DNA of 64,000 nt from Bacillus sp. FJAT-28004 (GCF_001280845.1 NZ_LGHP01000001.1:1760435-1824434); one strand, 5' to 3'; counted from the first letter of the stretch, positions 46,159 to 56,431 are shown. Program-made: numbers and translations. Notes: generated by a model not told the origin, from the letters alone.

Positions 46159-47184
46159 ATGCTGACGGAACGACAACGGATGATTTTGCATGCGATAGTG
46201 GATGATTATATTCGCTCGGCTGAACCAGTCGGCTCACGCAGTATTTCGAAGCGCGGCGACGTTGGCTTCAGTCCAGCCACCATTCGCAATGAAATGGCGG
46301 ATTTGGAGGAGCTAGGCTTCTTGGAGCAGCCGCACACGTCAGCAGGGCGTGTCCCATCGACGAAAGGCTACCGTTATTATGTCGACCATTTAATAAAGCT
46401 TAGCGAAGTGGATGAGAAAGACATTGGTGTGGTTCGCTCGTTCGTAACGGACAAAATGAATCAAATGGAACAGGTTATTCAACAAACGGCGATGATCCTT
46501 TCCAACTTAACCAATTACACATCTATTTTGCTTGGACCGGAAATGTTCAGCACATCGCTTAAGCATTTTGGCCTTGTGCCGCTTGATCAAACATCGGCAG
46601 TCGCTATTATCGTGACGAACACTGGACATGTTGAAAATCGGACGATTTCGATTCCAGAAGGCCTCAAGATGGAGGACATGGAGAAGGTCGTTAACATTTT
46701 GAACACGAGATTGGTTGGCGTTCCGCTGATTCGTCTAAGGTCGAAGCTTTACACAGAAGTTGGGCAAGAACTTGAGAGGCATGTTGATCATTATGAGCAG
46801 CTGTTACAGGTTCTGGATCATGCGCTGCAGAATGAAGATGAGCATCGGATCTTCTTAGGCGGTACAACCAACATGCTGACACAGCCTGAATTCAAGGATG
46901 TAGACAAAGTAAAAACGATTTTGGATTTGCTTGATGAGACACCAGCCATTATGAAAATGTTTACCGGCCTTCCGTCAGGTATACAAGTACGTATCGGGAC
47001 AGAAAATGACCATAAGGCAATTAGCGATTGCAGTCTTATCACAGCAACCTATGCCATTGATGGCCAATCGCTGGGAACGATCGGCATTCTAGGACCAACA
47101 CGAATGGAATACGGCAAAGTCATTAGTTTATTGGATATTATATCCAAGGATATGGCGGTTCTTCTTGGCCGCTGGTATAAGTAA
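46159..47184 (+). CDS. hrcA: HrcA heat-shock repressor
   Basis: 341 aa repressor of class I heat-shock genes, binding CIRCE. Winged-helix start MLTERQRMILHAIVDDYIRS, then SPATIRNEMADLEELGFLEQ and PHTSAGRVPSTKGYRYYVD; the C-terminal GAF-like dimerisation part ends IIGPTRMEYGKV-like. ATG 46159 follows AGGGGGA; an in-frame ATG at 46102 lies inside CIRCE. First gene of hrcA-grpE-dnaK-dnaJ. Confidence 0.97.
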   Translation: MLTERQRMILHAIVDDYIRSAEPVGSRSISKRGDVGFSPATIRNEMADLEELGFLEQPHTSAGRVPSTKGYRYYVDHLIKLSEVDEKDIGVVRSFVTDKMNQMEQVIQQTAMILSNLTNYTSILLGPEMFSTSLKHFGLVPLDQTSAVAIIVTNTGHVENRTISIPEGLKMEDMEKVVNILNTRLVGVPLIRLRSKLYTEVGQELERHVDHYEQLLQVLDHALQNEDEHRIFLGGTTNMLTQPEFKDVDKVKTILDLLDETPAIMKMFTGLPSGIQVRIGTENDHKAISDCSLITATYAIDGQSLGTIGILGPTRMEYGKVISLLDIISKDMAVLLGRWYK

Positions 47185-47237
47185 TTAATGATTATTTTGC
47201 CAAGTTTGCTTCGTAAACTTTTTTAGGAGGTGATTGC

Positions 47238-47798
47238 ATGAGTACGAAAGAACAACATAATGAAGCCGCTGAGGCAGTGGAAGAAGTAGTATCTGCTGAG
47301 CAATCAGAGCAAGCATACGAGGATACGGCAAGCGAGGTAGTGGAAGAAGATTCGCGTTATGCGGAGCTTGTGAAGCTGGCAGAAGAGAAAGAGCAGCGCC
47401 TCCTGCGCGTACAAGCGGATTTCGATAATTTCCGTCGCCGTACATTGAAAGAAAAAGAAGAACTTGGACAGTATGCATCGATGAAGCTGATCGATCAACT
47501 GCTTCCAGTTGTAGATAATTTTGAGCGCGCTGTAGCTGCTGCATCTATAAACGGTGATTTCGAATCACTCGCGAAGGGTGTAGACATGATTTTCCGTCAG
47601 CTAGAGTCAACACTTGAGCAGGAAGGTCTTAAAGCCATGAACGTTGTTGGCGAGCCTTTTAATCCTGAATTCCATCAAGCTATAATGACAGTGGATTCCG
47701 AAGAGCATGAAGAAGGCATTATTGTCGAGGAAGTGCAGAAGGGCTACATCTTGAAAGATAAGGTATTGCGTCCTGCGATGGTTAAAGTAAGCAGTTAA
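47238..47798 (+). CDS. grpE: GrpE, DnaK nucleotide exchange factor
   Basis: 186 aa. Acidic disordered N-terminus, long coiled coil ([20 protein letters not shown]), four-helix bundle and the C-terminal beta-wing ([30 protein letters not shown]). Swaps ADP for ATP on DnaK. ATG follows GGAGGTGATT. 53 bp after hrcA. Confidence 0.96.
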   Translation: MSTKEQHNEAAEAVEEVVSAEQSEQAYEDTASEVVEEDSRYAELVKLAEEKEQRLLRVQADFDNFRRRTLKEKEELGQYASMKLIDQLLPVVDNFERAVAAASINGDFESLAKGVDMIFRQLESTLEQEGLKAMNVVGEPFNPEFHQAIMTVDSEEHEEGIIVEEVQKGYILKDKVLRPAMVKVSS

Positions 47799-47881
47799 AC
47801 GGTAAAAGCTTTCTCGTCGAAAATAAGACAAAGCAAGCTGTTATTACTATAAAATTAAAAAATGTAGGAGGAACTATAGCT

Positions 47882-49711
47882 ATGAGTAAAGTAATTGGTA
47901 TTGACCTTGGTACAACAAACTCTTGCGTAGCAGTAATGGAAGGCGGAGAAGCTGTCGTTATTCCTAACCCGGAAGGTAACCGCACAACACCTTCAGTTGT
48001 AGGTTTTAAGAAAGACGGCGAGCGTGTTGTTGGTGAAACAGCAAAACGTCAAGCGATCACAAACCCTGATCGTACGATTAGCTCAATTAAACGCCACATC
48101 GGTACGAACCACAAAGAAAAAATCGATGATAAAGATTTCACACCACAAGAGATTTCTGCAATCATTTTGCAAAAATTGAAAGCTGATGCTGAAGCTTACT
48201 TGGGTCAAACAGTAACGCAAGCCGTCATTACGGTTCCTGCTTATTTCAACGACAGCCAACGTCAAGCTACTAAAGATGCTGGTAAAATTGCTGGTCTTGA
48301 AGTGCTTCGTATTGTCAACGAGCCAACAGCTGCTGCTCTAGCATACGGCCTTGAGAAAACAGAAGACCAAACGATTCTTGTTTATGACCTTGGCGGCGGT
48401 ACATTTGACGTTTCCATCCTTGAGCTTGGCGACGGATTCTTCGAAGTTAAAGCTACAAGCGGCGACAACAAACTAGGCGGAGATGACTTTGACCAAGTCG
48501 TAATCGATCATCTCGTTGCTGAATTCAAGAAAGAACAAGGCATCGATCTATCTAAAGATAAATCAGCTGTTCAACGCTTGAAAGATGCTGCTGAGAAAGC
48601 GAAAAAAGAACTTTCCGGCGTATTGACTTCAGCTATCTCCCTTCCGTTCATTACAATGGTTGACGGCGTTCCTCAGCATTTGGAGCTTAGCCTTACTCGC
48701 GCGAAATTTGAAGAGCTTGCAGCTTCTCTTGTAGAGCGTACGCTTGGACCTACTCGTCAAGCGCTTAGCGATGCAGGAATGTCTCCAAGCGATATCGATA
48801 AAGTTGTACTAGTAGGCGGATCGACTCGTATTCCTGCGGTACAAGAAGCTGTTAAAAAATTGATCGGCAAAGAACCTCATAAAGGCGTAAACCCAGATGA
48901 AGTTGTAGCACTTGGTGCAGCTGTACAAGCGGGCGTATTGACTGGCGATGTGAAAGACGTTGTATTGCTTGACGTTACTCCATTGTCGCTTGGTATCGAA
49001 ACTGCTGGCGGCGTGTTCACTAAAATGATCGATCGCAACACAACGATTCCTACGAGCAAATCGCAAGTGTACTCCACTTATGCGGATAATCAGCCAGGCG
49101 TTGAAATTCACGTCTTGCAAGGTGAGCGCTCAATGGCGGCAGGTAACAAAACGCTTGGTCGTTTCACATTGAATGATATTCCTCTTGCACCGCGCGGCGT
49201 TCCACAAATCGAAGTTACTTTCGATATCGATGCGAACGGTATCGTTAACGTATCTGCTCTTGATAAAGGAACAGGCAAGAGCCAAAAAATTACGATTACA
49301 TCTTCAAGCGGTTTGAGCGATGATGAAATCAACCAAATGATGAAAGACGCTGAGCTTAACGCTGAAGAAGATCGCAAACGTCGTGACCTTGTAGAAGCGA
49401 AAAACAGTGCAGACCAATTGATCTACTCCGTTGACAAAACGATTAAAGATCTTGGCGATAAAGTTGATGCTGCTGAAATCGAAAAAGCTAACGTTGCGAA
49501 AGAGAAAGTAACCGCAGCGCTTGCAACTGACGATCTTGAGCAAATCAATGCAGCAGCTGAAGAGTTGACTGAAATCGTTCAACAGCTTTCTGTTAAGCTG
49601 TATGAGCAAGCAGCACAATCAGCTGAAGGTGCTGAACCAGAAGCTGGCGCTGCAAAAGGGAAAGAAAATGTAGTAGACGCTGACTATGAAGTGGTTGACG
49701 ATAATAAATAA
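47882..49711 (+). CDS. dnaK: DnaK (Hsp70 chaperone)
   Basis: 609 aa. ATPase domain [41 protein letters not shown], linker [15 protein letters not shown], substrate domain and a helical lid, ending [10 protein letters not shown] (EEVD-like acidic tail of bacterial DnaK). Codon use is strongly biased toward preferred codons, as expected for a highly expressed gene. Site GGAGGA before ATG. Confidence 0.98.
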   Translation: MSKVIGIDLGTTNSCVAVMEGGEAVVIPNPEGNRTTPSVVGFKKDGERVVGETAKRQAITNPDRTISSIKRHIGTNHKEKIDDKDFTPQEISAIILQKLKADAEAYLGQTVTQAVITVPAYFNDSQRQATKDAGKIAGLEVLRIVNEPTAAALAYGLEKTEDQTILVYDLGGGTFDVSILELGDGFFEVKATSGDNKLGGDDFDQVVIDHLVAEFKKEQGIDLSKDKSAVQRLKDAAEKAKKELSGVLTSAISLPFITMVDGVPQHLELSLTRAKFEELAASLVERTLGPTRQALSDAGMSPSDIDKVVLVGGSTRIPAVQEAVKKLIGKEPHKGVNPDEVVALGAAVQAGVLTGDVKDVVLLDVTPLSLGIETAGGVFTKMIDRNTTIPTSKSQVYSTYADNQPGVEIHVLQGERSMAAGNKTLGRFTLNDIPLAPRGVPQIEVTFDIDANGIVNVSALDKGTGKSQKITITSSSGLSDDEINQMMKDAELNAEEDRKRRDLVEAKNSADQLIYSVDKTIKDLGDKVDAAEIEKANVAKEKVTAALATDDLEQINAAAEELTEIVQQLSVKLYEQAAQSAEGAEPEAGAAKGKENVVDADYEVVDDNK

Positions 49712-49725
49712 AGTGTAGCGAGCGA

Positions 49726-49764
49726 GAGGTCAAAGACAGGCGCTACCTGGCTTTGACCTCCTTT
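49726..49764 (+). terminator. Terminator-like hairpin between dnaK and dnaJ
   Basis: GAGGTCAAAG/CTTTGACCTC stem with an inner CAGG/CCTG pair and a weak CTTTC tail. It may cut transcripts so that dnaJ is made in lower amounts than dnaK, or stabilise the dnaK message. Confidence 0.7.
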
Positions 49765-49815
49765 CGTGCGCAAATGCATGAGGAATCATATGATAAATAG
49801 CGGAGGTGAGAACAG

Positions 49816-50949
49816 GTGGCAAGCAAACGCGATTATTATGAGGTGCTTGGTGTTGGCAAGGATGCATCGGCAGACGATATTAAAAAATCATACCGACAGC
49901 TAGCACGTCAATATCATCCCGATGTGAACAAGGCAGCAGATGCTGAGACGAAGTTCAAGGAAGTTAAAGAAGCGTACGATGTATTAAGCGACGATGGAAA
50001 ACGTTCAACGTATGACCGGTTCGGTCATGTTGATCCAAACCAAGGTATGGGCGGCGGAGGCGGCGGTGCTGATTTTGGCGGCGGCTTCGGCGATATTTTC
50101 GACATGTTCTTTGGTGGTGGCGGTGGACGTCGAGATCCAAATGCACCGCAGCGAGGCAACGATCTCCAGTACACGATGACAGTTGAATTTAAGGAAGCTG
50201 TATTTGGCAAAGAAACGGAAATTACGATTCCGCGCACAGAAACATGCGATACCTGTCACGGTGATGGGGCAAAGCCAGGTACGAAACCGGAAAGCTGTTC
50301 GGTTTGTAAGGGCAGCGGACAGCAAGAGGTTGTTCAAAATACGCCATTTGGTCGTATGGTCAACCGCCGTGCTTGTACGAATTGCAGCGGCACAGGCCGC
50401 GTAATCAAAGAAAAATGTACAACTTGTCACGGCGCGGGTAAAGTGAAGCGTCAACGCAAAATCAACATCCGTATTCCAGCCGGCGTTGATGACGGAGCTC
50501 AAATCCGGATGTCTGGCGAGGGTGAGGGCGGTCTTCGCGGCGGTCCAGCGGGCGACTTGTATATTGTTATACGGGTGAAGTCGCATGAGTTTTTCGAGCG
50601 TGAAGGCGACGATATTTATTGTGAGGTTCCACTTACATTCGTTCAAGCAGCGCTTGGCGATGAAATTGAGATTCCAACTTTAACAGAGAAAGTGAAGTTG
50701 AAGGTGCCAGCTGGCACACAAACAGGCACTTACTTCAGGCTCAAAGGCAAAGGTGTTCCTAAGCTGCGTGGATACGGTCAAGGCGATCAGCATGTGAAGG
50801 TTACCATCGTTACACCAACTAGCTTGACGGATGATCAGAAGGACCTGCTTCGTCAGTTTGGCGGACAAAGCGGCGATTCCGCATCTAATGATCAAGAGCA
50901 TCATGAAACGATATTTAAAAAAATGAAAAAGGCGTTCCGCGGTGAATAA
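49816..50949 (+). CDS. dnaJ: DnaJ co-chaperone
   Basis: 377 aa. J domain with HPD ([12 protein letters not shown]), Gly/Phe-rich linker ([20 protein letters not shown]), four CxxCxGxG zinc repeats ([32 protein letters not shown]) and a C-terminal substrate domain. Stimulates DnaK ATPase. GTG 49816 follows GGAGGTG by 7 nt. Confidence 0.97.
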   Translation: MASKRDYYEVLGVGKDASADDIKKSYRQLARQYHPDVNKAADAETKFKEVKEAYDVLSDDGKRSTYDRFGHVDPNQGMGGGGGGADFGGGFGDIFDMFFGGGGGRRDPNAPQRGNDLQYTMTVEFKEAVFGKETEITIPRTETCDTCHGDGAKPGTKPESCSVCKGSGQQEVVQNTPFGRMVNRRACTNCSGTGRVIKEKCTTCHGAGKVKRQRKINIRIPAGVDDGAQIRMSGEGEGGLRGGPAGDLYIVIRVKSHEFFEREGDDIYCEVPLTFVQAALGDEIEIPTLTEKVKLKVPAGTQTGTYFRLKGKGVPKLRGYGQGDQHVKVTIVTPTSLTDDQKDLLRQFGGQSGDSASNDQEHHETIFKKMKKAFRGE

Positions 50950-50969
50950 CCCGGCACGTCTTTTTTTTT
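50933..50969 (+). terminator. Possible terminator after dnaJ
   Basis: A short imperfect stem overlapping the dnaJ stop, followed by nine Ts. Confidence 0.5.
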
Positions 50970-51061
50970 CTTCACACGGCTGTATAGATTATGGCGGATA
51001 AACATACTCTATTCGGGTAGGAAAACCATACATCACCAAACAACCGGAGGGAACTAATAAC

Positions 51062-51229
51062 ATGACAGACAACAACAACAACAATAACAGCTTGGAGAAA
51101 ACAAACTTTGGCAACTTGCCTGTAGGTAAAAACGAAGATGTGGAATTTTCCGAGGAGCTTGCAGACGAAGCTGATCGCAAAGCTGCAGAGCGTGCAGCGC
51201 AAGCTGATGAGCGCAACGAGCAGGCATAA
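51062..51229 (+). CDS. YfhD-like small acidic protein (55 aa)
   Basis: Starts MTDNNNNNNSLEKTNF and contains DVEFSEELADEADRKAAERA, the hallmark of the YfhD family of small Bacilli proteins of unknown role. Hydrophilic, probably disordered, with Asn-rich head. GGAGGGAA precedes the ATG. The stop (TAA) overlaps the next start by one base (TAATG), so the two are coupled. Position behind dnaJ suggests stress-linked expression. Confidence 0.78.
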   Translation: MTDNNNNNNSLEKTNFGNLPVGKNEDVEFSEELADEADRKAAERAAQADERNEQA

Positions 51230-51435
51230 TGAGTCAAATTGAAATTCAAGCGACCTTTGAGGGTGAAGGTGCTGCACAAGAGGCCATGCGCAAGCTTCAA
51301 GCGCTGCGTGCAATTGAAGTGAACGGTTTGTTTGATAGCGGGTTGCTTACGGCAACCGTAGATGATGAAGTCGCTGAACGTGCGCTTCATCTTATTAAAC
51401 AAATGGGTGGCAACGCAAATACAACTATAACTTAG
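51229..51435 (+). CDS. Small hypothetical protein coupled to YfhD (68 aa)
   Basis: 68 aa starting MSQIEIQATFEGEGAAQEAM, then KLQALRAIEVNGLFDSGLLT and a C-terminal helix. Alternating beta and alpha segments suggest a small ferredoxin-like fold such as in ACT or HMA-type domains, without cysteines or metal motif. TAATG overlap with the YfhD-like gene indicates coupling. A terminator hairpin follows. Function not recognised. Confidence 0.75.
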   Translation: MSQIEIQATFEGEGAAQEAMRKLQALRAIEVNGLFDSGLLTATVDDEVAERALHLIKQMGGNANTTIT

Positions 51436-51448
51436 CGATAAACATGGG

Positions 51449-51480
51449 GGCATGTATCTTCGGGTACATGCCTATCATTT
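51449..51480 (+). terminator. Terminator after the YfhD-coupled gene
   Basis: GGCATGTA/TACATGCC perfect 8-bp stem with an 8-nt loop and a weak TATCATTTT tail. Confidence 0.72.
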
Positions 51481-51532
51481 TAGCTCGTCTTTGTAAAATC
51501 TGAACAACGACCATTTCTATTAACGATAGGAA

Positions 51533-52180
51533 TCAGCTGAAATAAATGTCAGTAGTTGCAATTCCCTTATTTTCCAAATGTGAGGTATCGTTTAGTTTTG
51601 AAATTGTTTTTTCAGACCATTTATTCACTCTTAAACTTGTTATGCTGCAAGGCTGTATATCAAATGATATTTTAAACATTTCTGTAGAAAACTCCAACCA
51701 ATAATGGATTAAGGATATAATTGCATTTCCATGACTAACTAATATAATGACATCATCATCATTATTATTAATTAACTTGTCCATAAAGGCTGAAAGGCGA
51801 ACAAACATCAACATCCAGCTTTCTGCCTGTGGGTAGGGTACCCAGTCAATTACCGGTTCAGTAATAGGATTCCTAATTTTTTTTGCATCTTCTGCAGATA
51901 AATTAGCAGCTAATCCATTATTTAGCTCCCGGAGTTCTTCGTACAAGATAGGGTCTTTAGAAAGAACACTGCCGATTATCTCAGCTGTTTCACTCGCCCT
52001 AGATAAATCACTGCTGCACAAATTCACCGAAACATTTGCAAAACGTTCTAATAATCGTTCCCCCGTACATTTAGCTTGCTGTCTACCTCTCTCGGTCAAT
52101 TTTGTATCGGTCCAACCTCCAACAAGCCCAGAAAGTAGATGCTCCGCTTCGCCATGTCTAATTAAAATTAATTGTTTCAA
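51533..52180 (-). CDS. Histidine phosphatase (phosphoglycerate mutase-like)
   Basis: 215 aa. The RHG motif LILIRHGEAE carries the phosphohistidine; LCSSDLSRASETAEII, an acceptor glutamate in REL and ILVSHGNAI (second catalytic histidine) complete the active site. Broad-specificity phosphatase rather than mutase is likely, substrate unknown. Base composition is clearly more AT-rich than neighbours, and codon use (ATA, TTA, AGA) differs. Opposite strand between dnaJ and prmA, genes that are usually adjacent, so it looks like an insertion. Confidence 0.85.
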   Translation of the reverse strand: MKQLILIRHGEAEHLLSGLVGGWTDTKLTERGRQQAKCTGERLLERFANVSVNLCSSDLSRASETAEIIGSVLSKDPILYEELRELNNGLAANLSAEDAKKIRNPITEPVIDWVPYPQAESWMLMFVRLSAFMDKLINNNDDDVIILVSHGNAIISLIHYWLEFSTEMFKISFDIQPCSITSLRVNKWSEKTISKLNDTSHLENKGIATTDIYFS

Positions 52181-52356
52181 CGTCGTTCACCCCATGCTCT
52201 AAATTAGGCAAGTAAATTCCAATTGTTATTCACTGATTTTGATATTCGTTATTTCAAATAGTTGTTATCTTCTTCACGCTAACTTCAATTCCTCTTTGTA
52301 CTTGGTTAATAGTTTTATCTATTTTTGGTACAGCCTCGGCAGCTTGTGCCATTTTT

Positions 52357-52386
52357 TTGTGCAAAGGCACTACTCTGGTGTACAAT
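52357..52386 (+). promoter_or_regulatory. Candidate sigma-A promoter of prmA operon
   Basis: TTGTGC, 18-bp spacer, TACAAT (52381-52386), about 88 bp before prmA. Reasonable but not perfect. Confidence 0.5.
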
Positions 52387-52473
52387 AGATGTTAGGTTTT
52401 TAAAGCGAAACGTTTGTCTAGTCGACTGCGGTCGGCGATAGCCGTTTACGATTGGCATTGGAGGATATTACAT

Positions 52474-53472
52474 ATGAAATGGTTTGAACTTACGATTTCA
52501 ACAACTGAAGAGGCGCAAGAGATGATATCCAACTTTTTGCATGAAATGGGAGCAGGGGGCGTATCCATTGAAGAATCGGGTACACTCAGCAAACAGCGTG
52601 ATACATCTTTTGGACAATGGTATGAGACGCCGCTTAATGATATTCCAGAAGGCCAAGCTGTCATTAAGGGCTACTTTGGAGAAGAAACCGATACAGATGC
52701 CCTAGTTGCAGCTATTAGACCTCGCGTCGAAGAGCTTCGTGAATTTGATATTGATCCCGGCACTGTAGAATATATCGTTGCTACTGTAGATGATGAGGAT
52801 TGGGCTACGGCTTGGAAGCAATATTTTAAGCCAATCCGCATTTCAGATTCGTTAACGATTAAGCCAACCTGGGAAGAGTATGAAGCTGGCCCAGATGAGC
52901 GCATAATTGAGCTGGATCCAGGAATGGCTTTTGGAACAGGCACACACCCTACCACCTCACTGTGTCTGCAAACCCTTGAGTCAGTTATTCGCGGCGGAGA
53001 AGAAGTCATCGATGTAGGCACAGGATCAGGCATACTGGCTATTGGAGCTTGTCTTCTTGGCGCGAAAAGCGTGCTTGCGGTTGATCTTGATCCAGTAGCT
53101 GTATCCAGTGCTAAAGAGAATGTGTCGCTAAATAATCTATCGGAGCAAGTCGAAGTACGTCTTAGCGATTTGCTTGGTGTAATTAAGGAAGACACTGCAG
53201 GAGGAGAACAAGCATCTGCGAGCGGTGCGTTCAGGGTTACCGTGCCGGTAGATCTCGTAGTTGCTAATATTTTGGCAGAGATCATCTTGATGTTTGTGGA
53301 CGATGTATATGCGGCATTAAAGCCAAACGGAATATATATTGCTTCTGGTATTTACAAGAATAAAGAAACAGATGTAGAAGAAGGGTTAATCCGTCACGGA
53401 TTTGAGATTATTGAGAAGCGCCGCGATGAGGATTGGATCGCAATCGTAGCGAGAAAGCCACAGGTGATTTAA
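52474..53472 (+). CDS. prmA: Ribosomal protein L11 methyltransferase
   Basis: 332 aa. Trimethylates lysines of L11. MKWFELTISTTEEAQEMISN is the substrate-binding N-terminal domain; IDVGTGSGILAIGACLLG is the SAM site; VVANILAEII matches motif IV (N-I-L). ATG 52474 follows GGAGGA by 8 nt; the frame to 52414 has no site. The stop overlaps the next start by one base (TAATG). Confidence 0.95.
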   Translation: MKWFELTISTTEEAQEMISNFLHEMGAGGVSIEESGTLSKQRDTSFGQWYETPLNDIPEGQAVIKGYFGEETDTDALVAAIRPRVEELREFDIDPGTVEYIVATVDDEDWATAWKQYFKPIRISDSLTIKPTWEEYEAGPDERIIELDPGMAFGTGTHPTTSLCLQTLESVIRGGEEVIDVGTGSGILAIGACLLGAKSVLAVDLDPVAVSSAKENVSLNNLSEQVEVRLSDLLGVIKEDTAGGEQASASGAFRVTVPVDLVVANILAEIILMFVDDVYAALKPNGIYIASGIYKNKETDVEEGLIRHGFEIIEKRRDEDWIAIVARKPQVI

Positions 53473-54146
53473 TGGACTTGCAAAGCTTTTTGCGATTTCC
53501 TCTTGAGGATTTGCCATTTATCGTATTAGCTTTAATTATTGCATTTACGGTGCATGAGTTTGCTCATGCTTACAGCGCTTATAAATTTGGCGATGATACC
53601 GCTTATAATGCCGGCCGAGTAACTCTTAACCCGCGTGTACATTTGGATGTTTTGGGAACACTTCTAATTCTGTTTGCCGGGTTTGGATGGGCGAAGCCCG
53701 TGCCGGTAAACCCGAGCAAATTCAGCAGCCCGAGAGTTATGAGCATTATTGTAACCGCAGTAGGGCCGCTAAGTAATTTGCTAATGGGTACGATAAGTAT
53801 TTTTATTTATGTTGCGATTTTGGCTTCAGACATTCTAAGTGGAGCATCTGTAGGCGTTGATGCAGCTGTTCATCGATTTTTTGATTATTTTATTTGGTAT
53901 AATTATTTATTGTTTATTTTTAATCTTATACCGCTTCCTCCGCTTGACGGCTACCGGATCATCGCTGATCTACTGCCGCTTAAGATTCGTTATAAGATGG
54001 ATCAAAATGTGCAGTGGGGAATGTTCATCTTTTTATTGATTGTGTTTATACCACCGCTACGCAAAGTTACGCTTGATCCAGTACTTGGATTAGGCGCAGA
54101 TTTAATGAACAACACCTTTGCATGGGTTTACCAGATTTTCCTATAA
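53472..54146 (+). CDS. Site-2 protease family membrane metalloprotease
   Basis: 224 aa, M50 family (YwhC-like). Five or six membrane segments. Active-site VHEFAH (HExxH) in helix one and LPPLDGYRII (the NPxxDG-type zinc site) in a later helix. Intramembrane cleavage targets unknown; such enzymes often process anti-sigma or signalling proteins. It begins at the last base of prmA (TAATG), so translation is coupled. Bacillus has rsmE directly behind prmA; here this gene is between. Confidence 0.88.
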   Translation: MDLQSFLRFPLEDLPFIVLALIIAFTVHEFAHAYSAYKFGDDTAYNAGRVTLNPRVHLDVLGTLLILFAGFGWAKPVPVNPSKFSSPRVMSIIVTAVGPLSNLLMGTISIFIYVAILASDILSGASVGVDAAVHRFFDYFIWYNYLLFIFNLIPLPPLDGYRIIADLLPLKIRYKMDQNVQWGMFIFLLIVFIPPLRKVTLDPVLGLGADLMNNTFAWVYQIFL

Positions 54147-54257
54147 ATGTTGCGCGTGCTTAAGTAGGCTGCTGGCAACGGTTTCTGATAGATTTAGTGA
54201 ATACAAACATGTTATTATGAAGGATGGAATTTGTTTAAGGGTGGTTGGAAAACGATT

Positions 54258-55034
54258 ATGCAACGATATTTCATCGCGGCGGAGCAGTTTGGCGACTCCG
54301 AAATCCGCTTAGTCGGCGAGGATGCACATCACGCAGCAAGGGTCATGCGCACGAAGCCAGGCGATAAGTTTATCGTCAGCGACGGACAGTCGCGCACGGC
54401 ACGAGTCGCTGTGCTTGAAGCATCTGCAACGCTAATAACAGCTGAAATTATTGAGATGTTAGGTAATGATAGTGAGCCGAAATGGGCAATAACGCTCGCA
54501 CAAAGCTTGCCAAAGGGCGATAAAATGGAGCTGGTTATACAGAAAGGGACTGAGATCGGTGCTTATGCATTCGTACCCTTTCAATCGGAGCGCATGGTCG
54601 TTCAATATGATGCCAAGAAGGAAGCAAAGCGCATTGAACGGTGGAGCAAAATTGCGAAGGAAGCGGCAGAGCAGGCACATCGCAACCGCATACCTACGAT
54701 TGAGCCGCTTCATAGCTGGAAAGAGCTTGTGAAGTCAATGTCCAATTATGATTTGGTATTGTTCTGTTACGAGCGTGAAGGTCATCTAGCCCACGGCAGA
54801 GGAGTTAAGACAGCCATTCGAGAGTGGATTCAGCGATCTGAAGTGGTCAGTTCGCCGAAAGTACTGCTCATTGTCGGTTCTGAGGGCGGCTTCACCGATC
54901 GTGAAGCTGATGAGGCAGAAGCGGCAGGTGCTGCGCTGGTCGGATTAGGCAGACGAATATTACGAACGGAAACAGCAGGTATCGTAGGATTAACCTGCTT
55001 ACTATATGAATCCGGAGAAATGGGAGGAGCGTAA
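54258..55034 (+). CDS. rsmE: 16S rRNA m3U1498 methyltransferase
   Basis: 258 aa, SPOUT family. N-terminal PUA-like domain (MQRYFIAAEQF; DAHHAARVMRTKPGDKFIVS), then the SPOUT domain with knot motifs LIVGSEGGF and LGRRILRTETAGIVGL. ATG 54258. In Bacillus this is yqeU, following prmA. Five bases separate its stop from mtaB. Confidence 0.94.
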   Translation: MQRYFIAAEQFGDSEIRLVGEDAHHAARVMRTKPGDKFIVSDGQSRTARVAVLEASATLITAEIIEMLGNDSEPKWAITLAQSLPKGDKMELVIQKGTEIGAYAFVPFQSERMVVQYDAKKEAKRIERWSKIAKEAAEQAHRNRIPTIEPLHSWKELVKSMSNYDLVLFCYEREGHLAHGRGVKTAIREWIQRSEVVSSPKVLLIVGSEGGFTDREADEAEAAGAALVGLGRRILRTETAGIVGLTCLLYESGEMGGA

Positions 55035-55039
55035 CAACG

Positions 55040-56431
55040 ATGGCAACAGTCGCATTTTATACGCTAGGCTGCAAAGTGAACTTCTATGATACAGAAGCGA
55101 TATGGCAGCTATTCAAAAACGAAGGTTATGAGCAGGTCGATTTCGAAGAGACCGCTGATGTTTATTTAATTAATACTTGTACGGTAACCAATACAGGGGA
55201 TAAGAAGAGCCGTCAAATTATTAGACGCGCTGTTCGCCGTAATCCAGATGCGGTCATTGCGGTAACTGGCTGTTACGCTCAGACATCTCCGGCAGAAATA
55301 ATGGCTATTGAAGGCGTCGATCTTGTCATCGGGACGCAGGATCGCGAGAAAATCATGACCTTCGTCAATCAAATTCAGGGCGATCGCCAGCCGGTTAACG
55401 CTGTTCGCAATATCATGAAGACACGTGACTTTGAAGAGCTGAATGTACCTGACTTCTCGGAGCGCACGCGTGCATTCTTGAAAATCCAAGAGGGCTGCAA
55501 CAACTTCTGTACGTTTTGCATTATCCCTTGGTCACGCGGACTATCTCGCAGCCGTGCATCGGAAAGCGTACTAGAGCAAGCTAAACAGCTTGTTGCTTCC
55601 GGTTACAAGGAAATTGTGCTGACAGGGATTCATACTGGTGGCTATGGCGATGATATGGAAAATTATAATTTGACAAGCTTGTTATGGGATTTGGACAAAA
55701 TAGAGGGACTTGAGCGCATACGCATCAGCTCGATCGAAGCGAGTCAAATCGACGACGCTATGATTGACGTGTTGAATCGTTCCAGCAAAATGTGCCGCCA
55801 TCTGCATATTCCACTCCAAGCAGGTGAAGACTCCGTATTAAAGCGGATGCGACGTAAATATACGACAGCAGAATTCGCAGCAAAAATCAAAAGACTGCAC
55901 GAGGCAATGCCTGGCGTTGCAATTACAACAGACGTCATTGTCGGTTTCCCTGGAGAAACGGAAGAAATGTTTGAAGCTGGCTTCCGTTTCATGGAAGATT
56001 TGAAATTTGCTGAAATGCATGTGTTCCCTTATTCGAAGCGCACAGGAACGCCTGCCGCTCGAATGGACGAGCAAGTGGATGAAGAAGTGAAGAATGAGCG
56101 AGTGCATAAGCTAATTGACTTATCAGAGAAAATGCAGCTTGCGTACGCAGAACAGTACATCGGCCATGTTCTTGATGTAATCCCAGAGCGCGATTACAAG
56201 GGAGCACCGGGTACTGGACTCGTTATGGGTTATACGGACAACTATATTCAGGTTGTATTCGACGGTACAGAAGCGCTGATCGGCAAGCTCTGCCGAGTCA
56301 AAATCACGGAAGCAGGCGTTAATGAATGTCGCGCTAAGCTTGTTCGTGTGCTCGAAGACCATCCTGCCGCTGCAAGCGACACGGAGCAGCACAGCTTCGT
56401 ACTGGAGCGACCAGAAGCGATAAGAGCATAG
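55040..56431 (+). CDS. mtaB: tRNA t6A37 methylthiotransferase MtaB
   Basis: 463 aa radical SAM enzyme adding a methylthio group to t6A37 in ANN-decoding tRNAs. N-terminal UPF0004 domain with three Cys (FYTLGCKVNFYD; INTCTVT; VTGCYAQ), radical SAM motif CNNFCTFCIIPW, and a C-terminal TRAM domain. Corresponds to Bacillus yqeV. ATG 55040 follows GGGAGGAG. Confidence 0.95.
   Translation: MATVAFYTLGCKVNFYDTEAIWQLFKNEGYEQVDFEETADVYLINTCTVTNTGDKKSRQIIRRAVRRNPDAVIAVTGCYAQTSPAEIMAIEGVDLVIGTQDREKIMTFVNQIQGDRQPVNAVRNIMKTRDFEELNVPDFSERTRAFLKIQEGCNNFCTFCIIPWSRGLSRSRASESVLEQAKQLVASGYKEIVLTGIHTGGYGDDMENYNLTSLLWDLDKIEGLERIRISSIEASQIDDAMIDVLNRSSKMCRHLHIPLQAGEDSVLKRMRRKYTTAEFAAKIKRLHEAMPGVAITTDVIVGFPGETEEMFEAGFRFMEDLKFAEMHVFPYSKRTGTPAARMDEQVDEEVKNERVHKLIDLSEKMQLAYAEQYIGHVLDVIPERDYKGAPGTGLVMGYTDNYIQVVFDGTEALIGKLCRVKITEAGVNECRAKLVRVLEDHPAAASDTEQHSFVLERPEAIRA

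Noticed and set aside
50005..50646. 213-aa minus-strand frame inside dnaJ
   Set aside because: Antisense shadow of the Gly-rich and zinc-repeat region.
52254..52352. 32-codon minus-strand frame near prmA
   Set aside because: Amino-acid composition is gene-like but there is no ribosome site; kept only as a possible relic in the findings.
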